Below, piece by piece: positions 47,561-58,955 of a stretch of DNA of 64,000 nt; the stretch's first letter is position 1; each line of letters opens with the position of its first letter. The stretch is from Suillus spraguei (taxonomy: Eukaryota > Basidiomycota > Agaricomycetes > Boletales > Suillaceae). Location: NCBI GenBank assembly GCA_016800925.1, contig JABCPU010000296.1, positions 20,576 through 84,575 on the forward strand, in the 5' to 3' direction. The position numbers and the translations under genes are program-made. The notes under the pieces were generated by a model. That model did no database searches and had not been told where the DNA came from. It worked only from the letters and a program-made list of their open reading frames with translations.

Positions 47561-48942
47561 CAGCTACTTTCATATCGATAGACCAGATTTCATTTTGTTC
47601 CCCTCACCGCTTTTGTTTAGTTGTGGAGCTGTACAAACAAAAGGGTCCCGCCTGTTACGATATTTGGGCGCGCGAAGTATCCTAGAATGGCCACCTGTCC
47701 GACGCTCTGCCCGACACATTGCACTCAGCAATAGGTGACCATGTTTGCTCGTATGGAATTTAGTAGCATAGGACGAGCTACTCACAAGCCACCGAACTGT
47801 TAACCGAGTTTTTCGGCTCTCTCGTCTCACAGGTTAAAGTGGACGTCCTCCTCTGCTCACAGCAGCAGATGCTTCAGTAAGTGAATCAAGCCTGCAGTGC
47901 AGAGGTGGTAATTTCTCTAACTTCCTTACTAGTATCAGGTGTCATGCATCGAGCGCACTCCAAACTTATTGCTTTCTGAACTTCAATATATGCTAGTCAG
48001 GCAATGGGTGTTGAAGTTTCTGAAGTCACCATTGAATGAACTATGAAAAGACATGGCTTCACAAACGTGTATGTAGTTTTTCACTAGTTGCATTTTATTC
48101 TGATTATCTCCTCTACTAGGTGTCCCATCTTTGCACAGACGCGCGAGAAGAAGTTGATAAAAGAAATGTCGAGGGGAAGCTGAAGTTGAATTCGACTGAC
48201 CACGTCCCCAAATCACTCCAGTATTCAACGGAATCGAGACAGTGATACCTGAAACAGCTGAAGGATCAGATTCTTAAGTTATAGATGATCATAATGACAA
48301 AAGTAATTCTCTCACTGACAGACCGCTGACTCAGAGCTGGAACACCAAAATGATGAGTCAAGATCTGTTGCGGTGGCATGTTTTCAACAACATGGATGAA
48401 GGAATGGGTGGGAAGCATATTAAACCAGTATCCAGCGCGAGGAAAGCGCTGTTGAAGTATTCCTAGAACTTTGAGAATAATTAGAATCAGACATGAGATT
48501 GTTGGGCATCTTGCACTTGACCAACAAGTCTTATATATGTTTGTCCATCAGTGGGGGGTGGACTTGGTCGGATCATCACTGAGACGGTTATTCAAAAGAT
48601 GAGAAAGCCGTCATGCTAATGACCAGGCTGAGAGCATGGGGCCAAGTAGCACTGAACTTGCACCACCATAAGGAATCAGCATGGTCAATGGTGAAGATAA
48701 TAGTATAGCAGTATACATGGTAGCACAAGGTCGTCAATCAATAGTTGTATGCTGCGAGAGGTGACAGACGCAGCTCGGTGACCGATAAGAGCAGGAAGCG
48801 ACTTCGAGCCTGCCATTCTAGGATACTTCGCGCGCCCAAATATCGTAACAGGCTAGACCCTTTTGTTTGTACAGCTCCACAACTAAACAAAAGCGGTGAG
48901 GGGAACAAAATGAAATCTGGTCTATCGATATGAAAGTAGCTG
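47561..48942 (+). mobile_element. Tc1/mariner-type element with 131-bp terminal inverted repeats
   Basis: The left arm 47561-47691 and right arm 48812-48942 are inverted copies, starting CAGCTACTTTCATATCGAT, with only a short mismatch cluster (CCCG versus CTAG-like) near 47646. TA dinucleotides flank both ends (47559-47560 and 48943-48944), matching Tc1/mariner target choice. The interior is decayed: MGVEVSEVTIE and TMKRHGFTNV near 48007-48067 recall the transposase helix-turn-helix, and no long frame survives. Highly similar ends with a dead interior suggest a recently moved, non-autonomous copy. Confidence 0.8.
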
Positions 48943-48944
48943 TA

Positions 48945-49214
48945 ATCAGACAGATAGTACTGAATATTCCATGTGACTGGTGCTGAATGGCAGACTAACA
49001 ATATTTATTACGTTTGTATATATAGACCTTGTATATATATACCCCTTCAGTCTGTTTCTTCACAACGCTGCTAGAAAAAAACACAACCAATTATACAAGT
49101 GCGAAGGGAATAAAAACAGAGATGATTGCGCGAAGCTTTAATGCACAATCGTTGAAATACATTTCATTTTTGAATACTGACACCGACGACTGCACGATAG
49201 CGCGCCAACGCTAC
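48945..49214. other. Short intergenic spacer
   Basis: Nothing recognised. It lies between the Tc1/mariner element and the 3' end of the permease gene. Confidence 0.4.
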
Positions 49215-51557
49215 TCATACGTCCACAACTGAAACAGAGAGTTCTGCATCACGTTGTTCCTTCTCCGACACGAAATTCCCGTCCCTGCATGCATCTGTTA
49301 TGGACGGTGTGAGATTGGTTACGGGTCCTTTGAACCAATGGACACCTCCATACACCGGGCAATAATACCAGAAAATTGCAAGGGCCATGTACCCCCCAAG
49401 GACAACGACAGTATAGTTCATCTCTTGTACGGTCGTTTGCGGGGTCGAAGGAAAGAAGAAAACAATGATCATGAAGATCATCGATGACACAGCTATCACA
49501 GCGACCGGAAGGCTCTGCACGGGCATATTAACATAGGAATGGTAAACGCATCCCGATAGACCAACTCACCAGTTTCCCAAGGTGAAATGGACCGGGTTTA
49601 AAATCGTTCTTGAACGCAAAGCGGGTTGTGATTGGCGTTATGTAAGAGACATACGACGCAGTAAGGCCAATAGTGAACACCGCATTGATGGCCGCGGTGC
49701 TCACAAATGCGAGAAGTCCAATCACCAGAACACAGGCGGTGTCGAACCAAACCGTATTGACAGGTGTTTTCGTGTAGCCATTGATCCGGTACAAATATCG
49801 TGAGAATGGGAGCGCTCCATCACGAGCAAATGCAAATGTCTGGCGAGAACCGACCAGGAGGGAGTTCGATGTAACTATGTACCTGCTCTGTGATAAGGCT
49901 CTGAGTGTACCATGTGCCGCTAAAACGTACAACGTCGAGATAATGAGACACCACAAAGCCAGGCCCCCCTTCTGTCCAAGCGAAGTGTACAAGATTTGCG
50001 CCATAGGCTGGCCGATAGGGCTGTTTAAGACGCTCCCGAGGTCAGTCCCCATGCAAAAGGCAAGGGAGATATTGATTCCTGGAGAAGAAAATGTCAACAA
50101 GATCAAAGTGACACGTTGACCTACACACCCCAACCAAGTACAACCGACAAAGCAATAGAACTGATCTACCCGGCATAAACACAAATAGATCAATTTCTAG
50201 TTTTACTTACAATTGCCCATGGTATCGCAGTAGCAGCATTTGAGGCCTCCTCACTCATATGGACGCTAGCATCATACCCCCTGGTGGGTTAAAAATGGTC
50301 ATGAACTGACAATTCGTGAGAAGAAAGAGGGTCTAACCTATTGAATAAAGGGGGGCGGTGAAGCTCAGGATAAATGCGAATACAGATGGCCAACCGGCCA
50401 CTATAACTGACAGTGAGCTGTAATTGTAATCAAAAGAGTGTACATACAGTTTATGAAGCTCCCTAGTGCAAAACTTGCACTATTTCGGTCTTTGAGTGGT
50501 GTTGCGATCGGAAGTGCGATAATAATTGTGAAGCAGAGGCTGCCAGAGGACTTCAAGCAATGGTCATGATTGAGTATACAACACCTACCATAAATTGACA
50601 AATGTATATAGTCTCTGCAGCCTTGCCAAGACTTTGGTACCGAGGCTCACGAGGACGGCATGTGACAAGATCAAAGCTGTGTATATACCGCTGTGGCAAC
50701 CGTTATGAGATATCATTCGTGAAAGAGGGTGGATGGACTGACTACAGCTGCTCGTTGGTGGTCACATATGTCTGGTTTGAGGCAATACTGATTGCTGCTG
50801 CGATTTGAATTGCGCAAGCCCAGTTCACGGAAGCTAGCACCAACGCGATCAGAGGCAAACTGTTGAAAAAATGAGAATTGTCTTACCGACTCCAGTGATA
50901 GTCTGTATGGTATTCGAATCTGCAGATATCAGGACGGAATGCATATCATATCGAGATGCAGGACGTACAACCGACTATCCATGACAGAAAATTCCGGCAC
51001 CGTGGAGAAGCAAGTGAATAAGTCCAATAATATAGCTAGACTTTCATGATGAGCAAGTATAAAACAGTGGCGGCGCCAAGTACATACACCTCCAGAAGTA
51101 GGTGCTGCTGACGCGAGTTCTGCCATAGCCAGCCCGATGCACATGATAAAAGGGCCAGCAACTGCCCACTGGACAGAGAAGAGCTTTACAAAGCGGTCAT
51201 CCCTGTACATGATGAAGGCTTACCCCCCAAACCATAGCGACAGGCCCACCATTTGGTATGGCATAGAAGAGCACAGAGCTGAGTAGATTTTTATCAGTGG
51301 AGTGATGTCGATTAGCTCGAGTCACAGTGGCGACTTACGCTATACCAGGGAGCACTCCTGTATAACTGAACGCAAGTCCCGACACCTGTACAACTGTTGG
51401 ATTGTGTCGTATACACGAAAGAGACTGATATCAAGCCCACCTCTAGTGGGGTAAATTCTCTGCGAAGCTCCTGCTTGTATCCTAGCTTTGCTAGAACAGC
51501 CTCATCCGCGCCCTGCTGCGAGTGTTGCTTCGAAGTCGCAGGAACCCTGGTAACCAT
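49215..51557 (-). CDS. Amino-acid/GABA permease (APC superfamily)
   Basis: ATG at 51555-51557. The N-terminus DEAVLAKLGYKQELRREFTP is typical of fungal GABA/choline permeases, followed after a GTGGGC...ACAG intron by VSGLAFSYTGVLPGI and SVLFYAIPNGGPVAMVWG. Then WAVAGPFIMCIGLAMAELAS/AAPTSGG, SPRCRNFLSWIVGC, ALILSHAVLVSLGTKVLARL, LCFTIIIALPIATPLKDR, YDASVHMSEEASNAATAIPW, GQKGGLALWCLIISTLYVL, RQTFAFARDGALPFSRYLYR and NDFKPGPFHLGKLVSWS. The last exon (NYTVVVLGGYMALAIFWYY) ends at 49215. About twelve membrane helices and eight or more introns; no break seen. It imports amino acids or GABA at the plasma membrane; exact substrate unknown. It is divergent from the mL49 gene with 234 bp between start codons. 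Confidence 0.88.
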
Positions 51558-51791
51558 ATCGCTGCAAATCTTTGCAAGTGGGCGATTTCGAATGAGTCAC
51601 GGGGCTATACGGTGCGTGCTAAAAGAGGCGAAAGGACACATTGGAGCCCGGCCGGATGACCGATGAGAAGCCAGTGAAAATGCGGCCTTATAGATCTTAA
51701 CTACAAACTTGATGGCTCCTGCTAGCGCTCATGAACTAAACAAGTAGTTCCGCTAGTGATAATTCAAATTCCGATCAAATCACACTCGTCC
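51558..51791. promoter_or_regulatory. Shared divergent promoter region
   Basis: 234 bp separate the start codons of the permease (-) and the mitochondrial ribosomal protein gene (+). Any promoters must overlap here. I see no clear TATA box. Confidence 0.4.
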
Positions 51792-52125
51792 ATGTCGTTC
51801 ATCGCGCGCTATCGCATTCCACGCAATTCTCGTGGTTCCTTACCTGTTTATTCTGACGTTCGTCACGGTAATGGTGGCATAGTCTCAATTCGAAACGTCC
51901 AAGGCCAACTTAACGTGATTTTTTGTCTTTCTTTTCTTTTATTTCATTTTTTTCTGACACTAATTTTAGTCTCTTGCCAATGATTTAAAACAATCCCTCT
52001 TCAGCCACAATTCACCAGAAGCCAGTCGATTAAAAGTTCAAATCATGGCACAAAGGCACCTTGTCATCAAGGGTGGTCGTTGGAAGAATGATGTGATCAG
52101 TTGGCTCACGCGCAAGGGTTTTTGA
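51792..52125 (+). CDS. IMG2: Mitochondrial large-subunit ribosomal protein mL49 (Img2)
   Basis: Two exons: 51792-51914 and 51970-52125, with intron 51915-51969 (GTGATT...TTTTAG) in phase 0; 92 residues. The sequence has the Img2 hallmark YRIPRNSRGSLPVYSDVRHG near the N-terminus, then VSIRNVQGQLN, SLANDLKQSLFSHNSPEASR and the C-terminal RHLVIKGGRWKNDVISWLTR with KGF. The protein is part of the mitochondrial 54S subunit. It is a little shorter than usual at the N-terminus, so an upstream exon with the targeting peptide may be missing from this model. Confidence 0.88.
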
Positions 52126-53687
52126 TTGCATGACATATACATACCATTCTCGACCGTGTTACGTGTTTAGCTTTCAACTCCGTTCTCTTCGCAACTTCAG
52201 GAATCGAAGTGATGCTCTCAAATTATGTGGCAAAAGCGATGGAGTAATTATCAAGCGAGTAATGTTTAACTTTGGTATCAGGCATTTAATACTGAGTACG
52301 GAGTGTAGGAACACGTCGTTTGTATTCTCCTAGGGACATAGATTACGATGCCACTCGACCAAATTCAAATCCACGAACGCCCAAAGAAAACCTGCATGAG
52401 TTCAAGTTTTGGGAGATAAGAATGTACTCCACCGAATACGTCGACAAGAGCACTCCTCCAAGGCTGGGAATCGGGGATAGCAGCTTCGAGGTTGACTCGA
52501 GGAGTTACCACTGAAATTTTAATCTCATCTGGGCCACCGGTGGCCGCTAGCTGGGTCAACGACGTACTTGTCAGTTGTGATACGAGTTTGGGCCTCATTC
52601 AAGTTGAATCGGAATCGAGGGGCGATCCTCATGCAGACTTTGAGTTCTGCCAAGTTTTAACAGCAGGTTTGATTCTCCAGCTACGTTTTGCACTCCAGAC
52701 GAGCTTAATCCACACCTCCCAGATCTGTTGCATACAGTACCGTATTGAAGAATAGCTAGCTGCAAGATGTTTCAAGGGCAAGGTAACGAGTGAAACGCCG
52801 AGGCAACATACGGCCCAGCAAGAATACTAAATTGCAAACTAGAAGAGGCGAAGAGAGATCGATAAGCAAGCGCCGAAACGGAGAAACAGTACATGGAGGG
52901 TAGCCAAGCCTGGATGTCAATCCAAAAGGCTGTAAAGATGTTTGAGGGCTTGGGAACGAGTGAAACGCCAAGCCAATGTACGACCCGGCGAGGATACTGA
53001 ATGGCAAACTAGAGAAAGAGGCAAAGAATGAATGAACTGTTAGTCATGCAAGCGCATCAATATCTGCGCCAGTGCTCACCAGCGCTGCCCGACTCTCTTC
53101 CAGCCTGTCGAGTCTTGAAATACAGATTGCGCTGACCATGCTGATCGTCGGTGGTCCAGGTCCGCGATTGGCAAGGAGGAAAGGCCGCGCTGTGGCTGAG
53201 CCGTCACGTGTCACGTTTGCAGTTTAAACGTCACCGAAAGGACCGTCAATTTTTTACACGAAGCAAGTTTTGTGAGCGGTAGAGTCGACAACCGGGAGAA
53301 CCTTGGACGTCGCTATCCTTAGCAATGATCACTCACTAGCTTTACCACTGACGCGGACATTCTACCAAGGTGCATTCATAATAGGTCAGCATCTCTATGG
53401 AAATGAATGTAAGTCAATGCATTAATGGTGATAGCATGGGTAAACAGGCGAATTGTAAATCCCTGCCACCTAGTATTGGCATGTTTTAAAGCAAACCATC
53501 TCTTGTCACACTTTATGGAGCTTAATACTCACACTCGTGATGATTCAGAGTGCAACTATCTCGTCCTCGCATTTTCGAGAAGACGTTTCATACGTGGCTA
53601 ATACTAAGGTGCCCGAAATTGCCATCATTGAATTTGCTAGTACATATATAATGGGCCACTGAGTATGATATTGCTTTCCAGTCAGCC
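52126..53687. other. Intergenic stretch with a diverged direct duplication
   Basis: Nothing coding is recognised. The duplication at 52764-53025 is listed separately. Confidence 0.4.
52764..53025. repeat. Direct repeat pair of about 90 bp, 171 bp apart
   Basis: Copies start AGATGTTTCAAGGG (52764) and AGATGTTTGAGGG (about 52935). Both contain AACGAGTGAAACGCC followed by CAA-ATACGGCCC/GTACGACCC and GGCAAACTAGA. They are roughly 80% alike by eye. Origin unknown. Confidence 0.7.
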
Positions 53688-55175
53688 ATGTTCGCCGCTC
53701 CATTGTTAACACTTCTCCTAGTTTTGTCAATCACGGGATCGCCCGTTAGAGCTGCCAATTCCCCTACCTCCGTCCCCATTACCAGTAGGCTAAATTTCAC
53801 CAATGGTACCTATAACCTCGTAGCGCACGATATAGCTCGTTTGCAGGCCCTTATGGGTCACAACAAGCACGGACAACGTCGAGCTGACGTTCCTCTGACA
53901 AACAGATTTGTTGTCTACACCATATCGGTTCATATTGGCATCCCTCCCACAAGCTGTGAGTTCAATACTGAAAAAACATGCCGCTGCTAATGCATTATTG
54001 AAGACAACTTGATTCTCGATAGCGGTACCGCGAACACATGGGTTGGTGGCCTTACTCCGTACCAGGTAACCCAAACCAGCGTCCCCACTAATCAACGTGT
54101 ATCGGTCACCTACCTTGCTAACCGCCACATGGACGGTACGACATACAATATGATATCATAAATTGAAAATACCTACGATTATCTATAGGAATTATGTACC
54201 TCGACACCGTCACTGTCGCTCCTGGGCTCACCGTCAACAGGCAGGCGATCGGTGTTGCTTATCGTACACTGGACTTCATTGGTTATGACGGTGTCCTTGG
54301 CATCGGGCCTGTTGCCTTGACACTCAACACCCTGACTCTAACGCCGACATCGCCAATCCCGACTGTCACTGACAACCTGGTTAACCAAAACATCATTCCT
54401 GCGAACATTCTTGGTGTCTTTTTCACACCCTTCGCCAGTTCGCCGGGAGAAATCGGACAACTCACCTTTGGTGGAACTGACTTTAACTTGCACACCGATG
54501 ACATTACATACGCGTAAGCTATCTCAGTTGCTAGATCAATCCAGACTGATAGCAATTGTTTTGTTTCAGTCATACCACCAACATCCCGCCTGCATCGCAC
54601 TATTGGGGTATCCATCAGAGAATCACATACGGCACCACAGTGACCAGACCGATCTTATCACACACCACTGGTATTGTCGATTCTGGCCAAACCCTTATCG
54701 CGATTGCCACCGGTGTGTATCCACTAGAGTGCAGCGAGTAATGATGATCTAATTAGCGTTCAATAGAGGCCTTTCAACTGTACCGGGATGCAACCGGCGG
54801 TCGACTCGATCCTGCGACTGGACTTATCGTTATTACCGGCAATCAGTACCATGCCCTGCAGAACCTGAATTTCCATATTGACGGCGTACGTCAATTCTGT
54901 TAGCACTCACACCCCTTGCTCACCATTTTGCACAGAAATTCTTCGCTCTCACCCCCAACGCTCAAATCTGGCCTCGTGCTCTCAACCACAGGGTTGGTGG
55001 TCAGTGGGGTTCCATATATCTCATTGTTCGCGACATTGGCGTGCGATCTCGCCAAGGGCCTTGTGACTTTGTCATTGGCTATGTATTCATGCAGCGCTTC
55101 TACACCGTGTTTGATGTCACCAACTCCCGCGTCGGTTTTTCCACAACCGAGTTCACTGGGGCCACTACCAACTAA
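53688..55175 (+). CDS. Secreted A1-family aspartic protease
   Basis: ATG at 53688. Signal peptide MFAAPLLTLLLVLSITGSP plus a propeptide ending near GQRRADVPLTN. The first catalytic motif, after intron 53956-54003, is LILDSGTANTWVG (usual form DTGSxNTWVG). Then TVNRQAIGVAYRTLDFIGYD, GVLGIGP, the flap-side block NIIPANILGVFFTPF and GQLTFGGTD. The second catalytic motif is GIVDSGQTLIAIATG (usual DTGTT). The C-terminus has CDFVIGYVFMQRFYTVFDVT and ends at 55173-55175. Both catalytic Asp are present, and in both the following residue is Ser rather than the common Thr, as seen in some mushroom polyporopepsin-like enzymes. About five introns. Secreted endopeptidase, probably active. Confidence 0.9.
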
Positions 55176-56640
55176 CATAGAATTGCCAAAATTGTAAATA
55201 TACGAAGGATCGTTTTGTGGCGCAAAGTAACATATGCATTTGATGGTTGTATGTACTATGTACTCTTCTTAAATACGCTCTGGAAGTCTTATTCGTTGGT
55301 TGGGTTGATTTATAATCAGATCTGAGGCTGTTCACTGTACCGTATACCGTGTGCCACTGTATGAAGTTAAAACATAACCGTCTATTACGGTGAGAAAAAA
55401 GCAGCTGACAGTACAGTACGGGGGTACTTTACGGCTGTATACGGTAGCATATGGTATATACGGAACATCAAATGATACCTTTGAGTGCAGCAAGCTTATG
55501 CATCAGCAAAATCCAAGATACCTTATTTGATTTTGAGCAGCTTATTCAAGCTTTAGTTTTCAGGCAACTTTGCCAAGGCACAACAAGTTGGTCAAAGAGT
55601 TACTTAGCTTAAGCTGTTTCAAGTTCTCGAAGAGAAAAAAGATGACAAGGTTCAAAAATGCGATTAATCATATTAAAGTGACAAAGATAAGGGTAACTGT
55701 CTATGATGCAAGCTCAAAAGCATGATGACATCAGGAAAACATTGAGCTACTTAAACTGTGCTTAAAGTGCCTTATTTGCCTTATTTAAAAAATATGAAAC
55801 TGACTTTAGTGCTCAAAATAAGCCATGTCAGAAGGCGATGAGACTCAGACTAGGAACTAGGAACAAGGAAGAGACTCAGTCTGGGATCAAAGACTATATT
55901 ACTTAGATCATACCTAGGAATGAGGAAGAGACTAAGTAGGATCGTAGTTAGTAGAATATATAGAATCATAAGTAAGGGATCTCACCTCAGTCTGGGATCA
56001 AAGACTAAGGGAAATCATTTGATGGAAGGAAGAATTAATACGCTAATTGAGACAGAGAGTCAAAGAGGAACATGCATCAAACACATGTAGAAAAGAGTGA
56101 TTGTGTATGTAAGATAAATACGTATGAATGAATGCCATCTTGATAAGCCACTTTAAGGAGATCCATCTCCTTATTTTAAGGAGTCTCATAATTTAAGGCA
56201 AGAAAGGAGATAAATAAGACAGTCAAAGGATATTATTAAGGCATAGTAAATAACAATACTGGTGCCTAAATTAAGGTGAAATAAGGAGGTCTGATCAGTC
56301 AAAAGGAGGAGGATAGTGACCATAATGGCAAATATTAAAAGCAAGATGGGAGGAAACCAGAGGGTATACATGAGCAGTTTGAGCAGCCAGCTGAAAAATG
56401 ATGAATCCTGTTGAATGAATATCAGCAGTCAAACAAAATGATGGGAAAAATAAACGAAGGTGGGCACATCTATTGGTTGGCATCATCAAGCTGTTGGTAC
56501 CAGAATTATCCTCTGATGCACGACCTTTGTGACATGGGAATTTCCTGAACTCTTCTGCACAAACAATTAAATCCTGGATGTGTGAGGGAGGGAGTGACTT
56601 GATGCTCTCCATGTATGTGCTAAGGCTAGAACATGAGTGA
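55176..56640. other. Repeat-like intergenic stretch
   Basis: TATACGG/CCGTATA motifs cluster at 55330-55460. The segment GGAAGAGACT(C)A...GTCTGGGATCAAAGACTA is duplicated around 55866-55890 and 55933-56010. A minus-strand frame at 56612-56295 (MESIKSLPPSHIQDLIVCAE) has no recognised family. Part of this may be the distal part of the Copia 3' LTR. Confidence 0.4.
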
Positions 56641-56915
56641 ACTCAGTGAGTGGAACAAACACTATAATATTGAGTAGTACCTAGAACATGAGTGAACTAG
56701 ACAATGTAAGTACAAACAGATACATGACAGTGAGAATAACATACCTCAGCAAGTGGAACAAACACTGAGGTAAAACAAAGACTGCATGGCTATTAATATG
56801 ATATGGAGTGTTTATGTAAGGTGGCTTGAGTGTCGAAGGTGAATCACTGTATAGTTCCAAGAATCAAGAGAAGCAAGATAGGTGGTAGGTAAGGACCAAG
56901 ATATATACATCAACA

Positions 56916-57790
56916 CACCCCCTCACCAAGATGCCAGCTGCAGACTTACAAGGTGGGTCAAGAAGAGAGGATGGGCAGTGCCTTTGTGAGAATGTCAGAG
57001 GTGTTGCAATGAGAGGGGATCCATTTGAGGAGGAAGGTCCCAGACTCGATGTGCTCACAAATGAAGTGATAGCGCACATCAATGTGCTTTGAATGAATGT
57101 GATTGCAAGCCTCCCAAGAAAGCACAATTGCACCACTGTTGTCCATTTCAATCGTGATGGGCAAAGGCAAGGGGAGGTACAAAGAAATGAACAATGATTT
57201 CAGCCAGAGGCCTTCTTGAATGACATGCATCACTGCCATGTACTCCGCCTCAGTTGAGGACAATGTGTGAGTGGTCTGCTTCTTAGAGACATGTGCGATG
57301 ATGCCTCCCCCAAGATACCAAACATACCTAGAGATGGACAAGCAGTCCTCTGGGGTGCTAGCCCAATCAGTGTCGCAGCAACTGTGCAATCCCTCATCAG
57401 CAAGATCCCCGCCATAATGAAGACAAAGATTGATGGTTCCTGCAAGATAACGCAATAAGCGCTTGGCCGCGGCATAGTGAGATGGAGTGGGCACAGAGCT
57501 GAACTGGGTGAGAGCATTCATGGCATAGGAGATGTCAGGCTGTGTACAAATTACAAGGTAGAGAAGTTCGCCAATGAGTTTCCGGTAGGCAGTAGGGAGG
57601 TTGATGATGGATGGATAGATGTCAGTAGGATGACCAAAAGGGTGTTTGGCATCAAGGGGCAAGGACATGGGGTTGCAGTCAAGCAATTCATACTCCTCAA
57701 GCAGGTAAGTGATGTATTCAGCCTGGTGCAGCCAGAGGCGATGTCACATACCATATCCGGACATGATCTCCAATTTGACTTCTCAGAAGT
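56916..57790 (-). pseudogene. Ty1/Copia retrotransposon 3' fragment (RT end, RNase H, PPT)
   Basis: Reading down from about 57790: RLWLHQAEYITYLLEEYELL, CNPMSLPLDAKHPFGHPTD, YRKLIGELLYLVICTQPDIS, AAAKRLLRYLAGTINLCLHY, SSTEAEYMAVMHVIQEGLWL, MDNSGAIVLSWEACNHIHSK and ILTKALP, stop at 56958. This is the thumb of the reverse transcriptase and the whole RNase H of a Copia element. A purine tract (GGTGAGGGGGTG) at 56916-56928 is followed by TGTTGATG, the expected start of the 3' LTR at 56915. Everything 5' of the RT thumb is gone, and a stop lies near 57750. The cut coincides with the edge of the next LTR element. Confidence 0.85.
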
Positions 57791-57859
57791 CTGGAAGTCG
57801 GACCTGCATATCCTGTGCTTCCTCCCTCCAACATCCAGATGTCTGGACCTATGCTCCTC

Positions 57860-58339
57860 TCTATGTTACCAACTGGGGTGGCATCACCAGTGACAGTGAA
57901 AAGACACAGACGGTCTGCTGGGAAGTTCTACAATGTCCAGAAGAGGACAAGGTGAAGGTACAAGGAACGCGTTCCGAGTACTATCAAGGGTTCAGCTTCA
58001 AAGACAAGTCTAAGAGGTTCTACGAGAATAGAGACTAAGGCTAAGGAGTGCTTAGACTTAGAGACAATTCAAGACGACTTAGGTTGGAGACCTAAGCAAA
58101 GGATGTACCAGGTAAAACCCAGTAAGATTAAAGTAAAGTATACAAGCATAATACAATGTGCTTAAATAGGTCAATATGTGCGCATGGACCAAGAGAGACG
58201 TGAGAATATAAGTGCGTATCCAAAGAAGGAAGGCGACTATAGTACAGATGCATTGAGCATATGAGTCAGAGTCACGTTATGTAATATACAAGTAAAGGAG
58301 ACAAAGAGAGAATGAATAGGGGCATGTACGACTGTAACA
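57860..58339 (-). repeat. 3' LTR of the gag-only retroelement
   Basis: On the minus strand it starts TGTTACAGTCGTACATGCC at 58339, directly after a purine tract (AACAAGGGGGTAA at 58340-58352). Downstream are a TATTTAAGC TATA-like box (about 58165) and other promoter-like AT-rich sequence. The far edge is probably near TGTTACC at 57863, giving an LTR of about 475 bp; this edge is uncertain. Confidence 0.65.
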
Positions 58340-58372
58340 TTACCCCCTTGTTACATGGAAAGTCACCGACTT

Positions 58373-58726
58373 TCATATATCGCTATTGGCATCATAGATG
58401 GGATCATAGTCATCATAGTTAGTGACATCTTCATCATCAGCGCTTCCCCCTAACATATAAGCTGCTTCTTCTTCTGCTATAGTCCTCGCTCGTCGACGAT
58501 TAATAAGATACTGCTCCCACCTACGAAGTGCATCATAAAATCCATCGTCCTTCCAAGTAAGCATAAACGGGGGTTCTCCAAGACGCTGAGGGCAGTAGAT
58601 AGATAGATGGGTAGGGGCATGTCGCAGACAAATTTGGCACTGGTATTCGGGGCAATTCTTTTGCCGATGTCCTATGATGCCACAGAATCGACATTTCATA
58701 TGTTCATCAGTGTTGGAGGTAGACAT
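58373..58726 (-). CDS. Gag zinc-knuckle part
   Basis: 117 residues from the ATG at 58724-58726; the frame is also open upstream (KCARSTSPKPIISPSPLR), so it may be the C-terminal half of one gag. The zinc knuckle is CRFCGIIGHRQKNCPEYQC with a second CxxC...C cluster (CQICLRHAPTHLSIYCPQR). An acidic tail (GGSADDEDVTNYDDYD) ends the protein. The CCHC-like knuckle would bind RNA during packaging. A similar gag occurs in other mushroom LTR elements. Confidence 0.7.
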   Translation of the reverse strand: MSTSNTDEHMKCRFCGIIGHRQKNCPEYQCQICLRHAPTHLSIYCPQRLGEPPFMLTWKDDGFYDALRRWEQYLINRRRARTIAEEEAAYMLGGSADDEDVTNYDDYDPIYDANSDI

Positions 58727-58955
58727 GCGTAATGGCGATGGCGAAATAATGGGTTTGGGACTAGTGGACCTGGCGCATTTCTTTCCCTTCCGTCTGCCAT
58801 ACGACTTAAAGCAAAGGCATTGTCGTGTCTGAGCTGCACCTGCTGTTTAGTGGTAAGAGTGTATGCCAACATTGGGAGATCAGGAGTAGTTGCTCATTCA
58901 GCAACCACGAGGAGTTCATCAGAGGAGGAAGGGGACGTTATGCTGAAGTCCTTTA

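Noticed and set aside
52365..52598. 77-residue frame on minus
   Set aside because: No family features, overlapped by an equally open plus frame, no splice-consistent extension.
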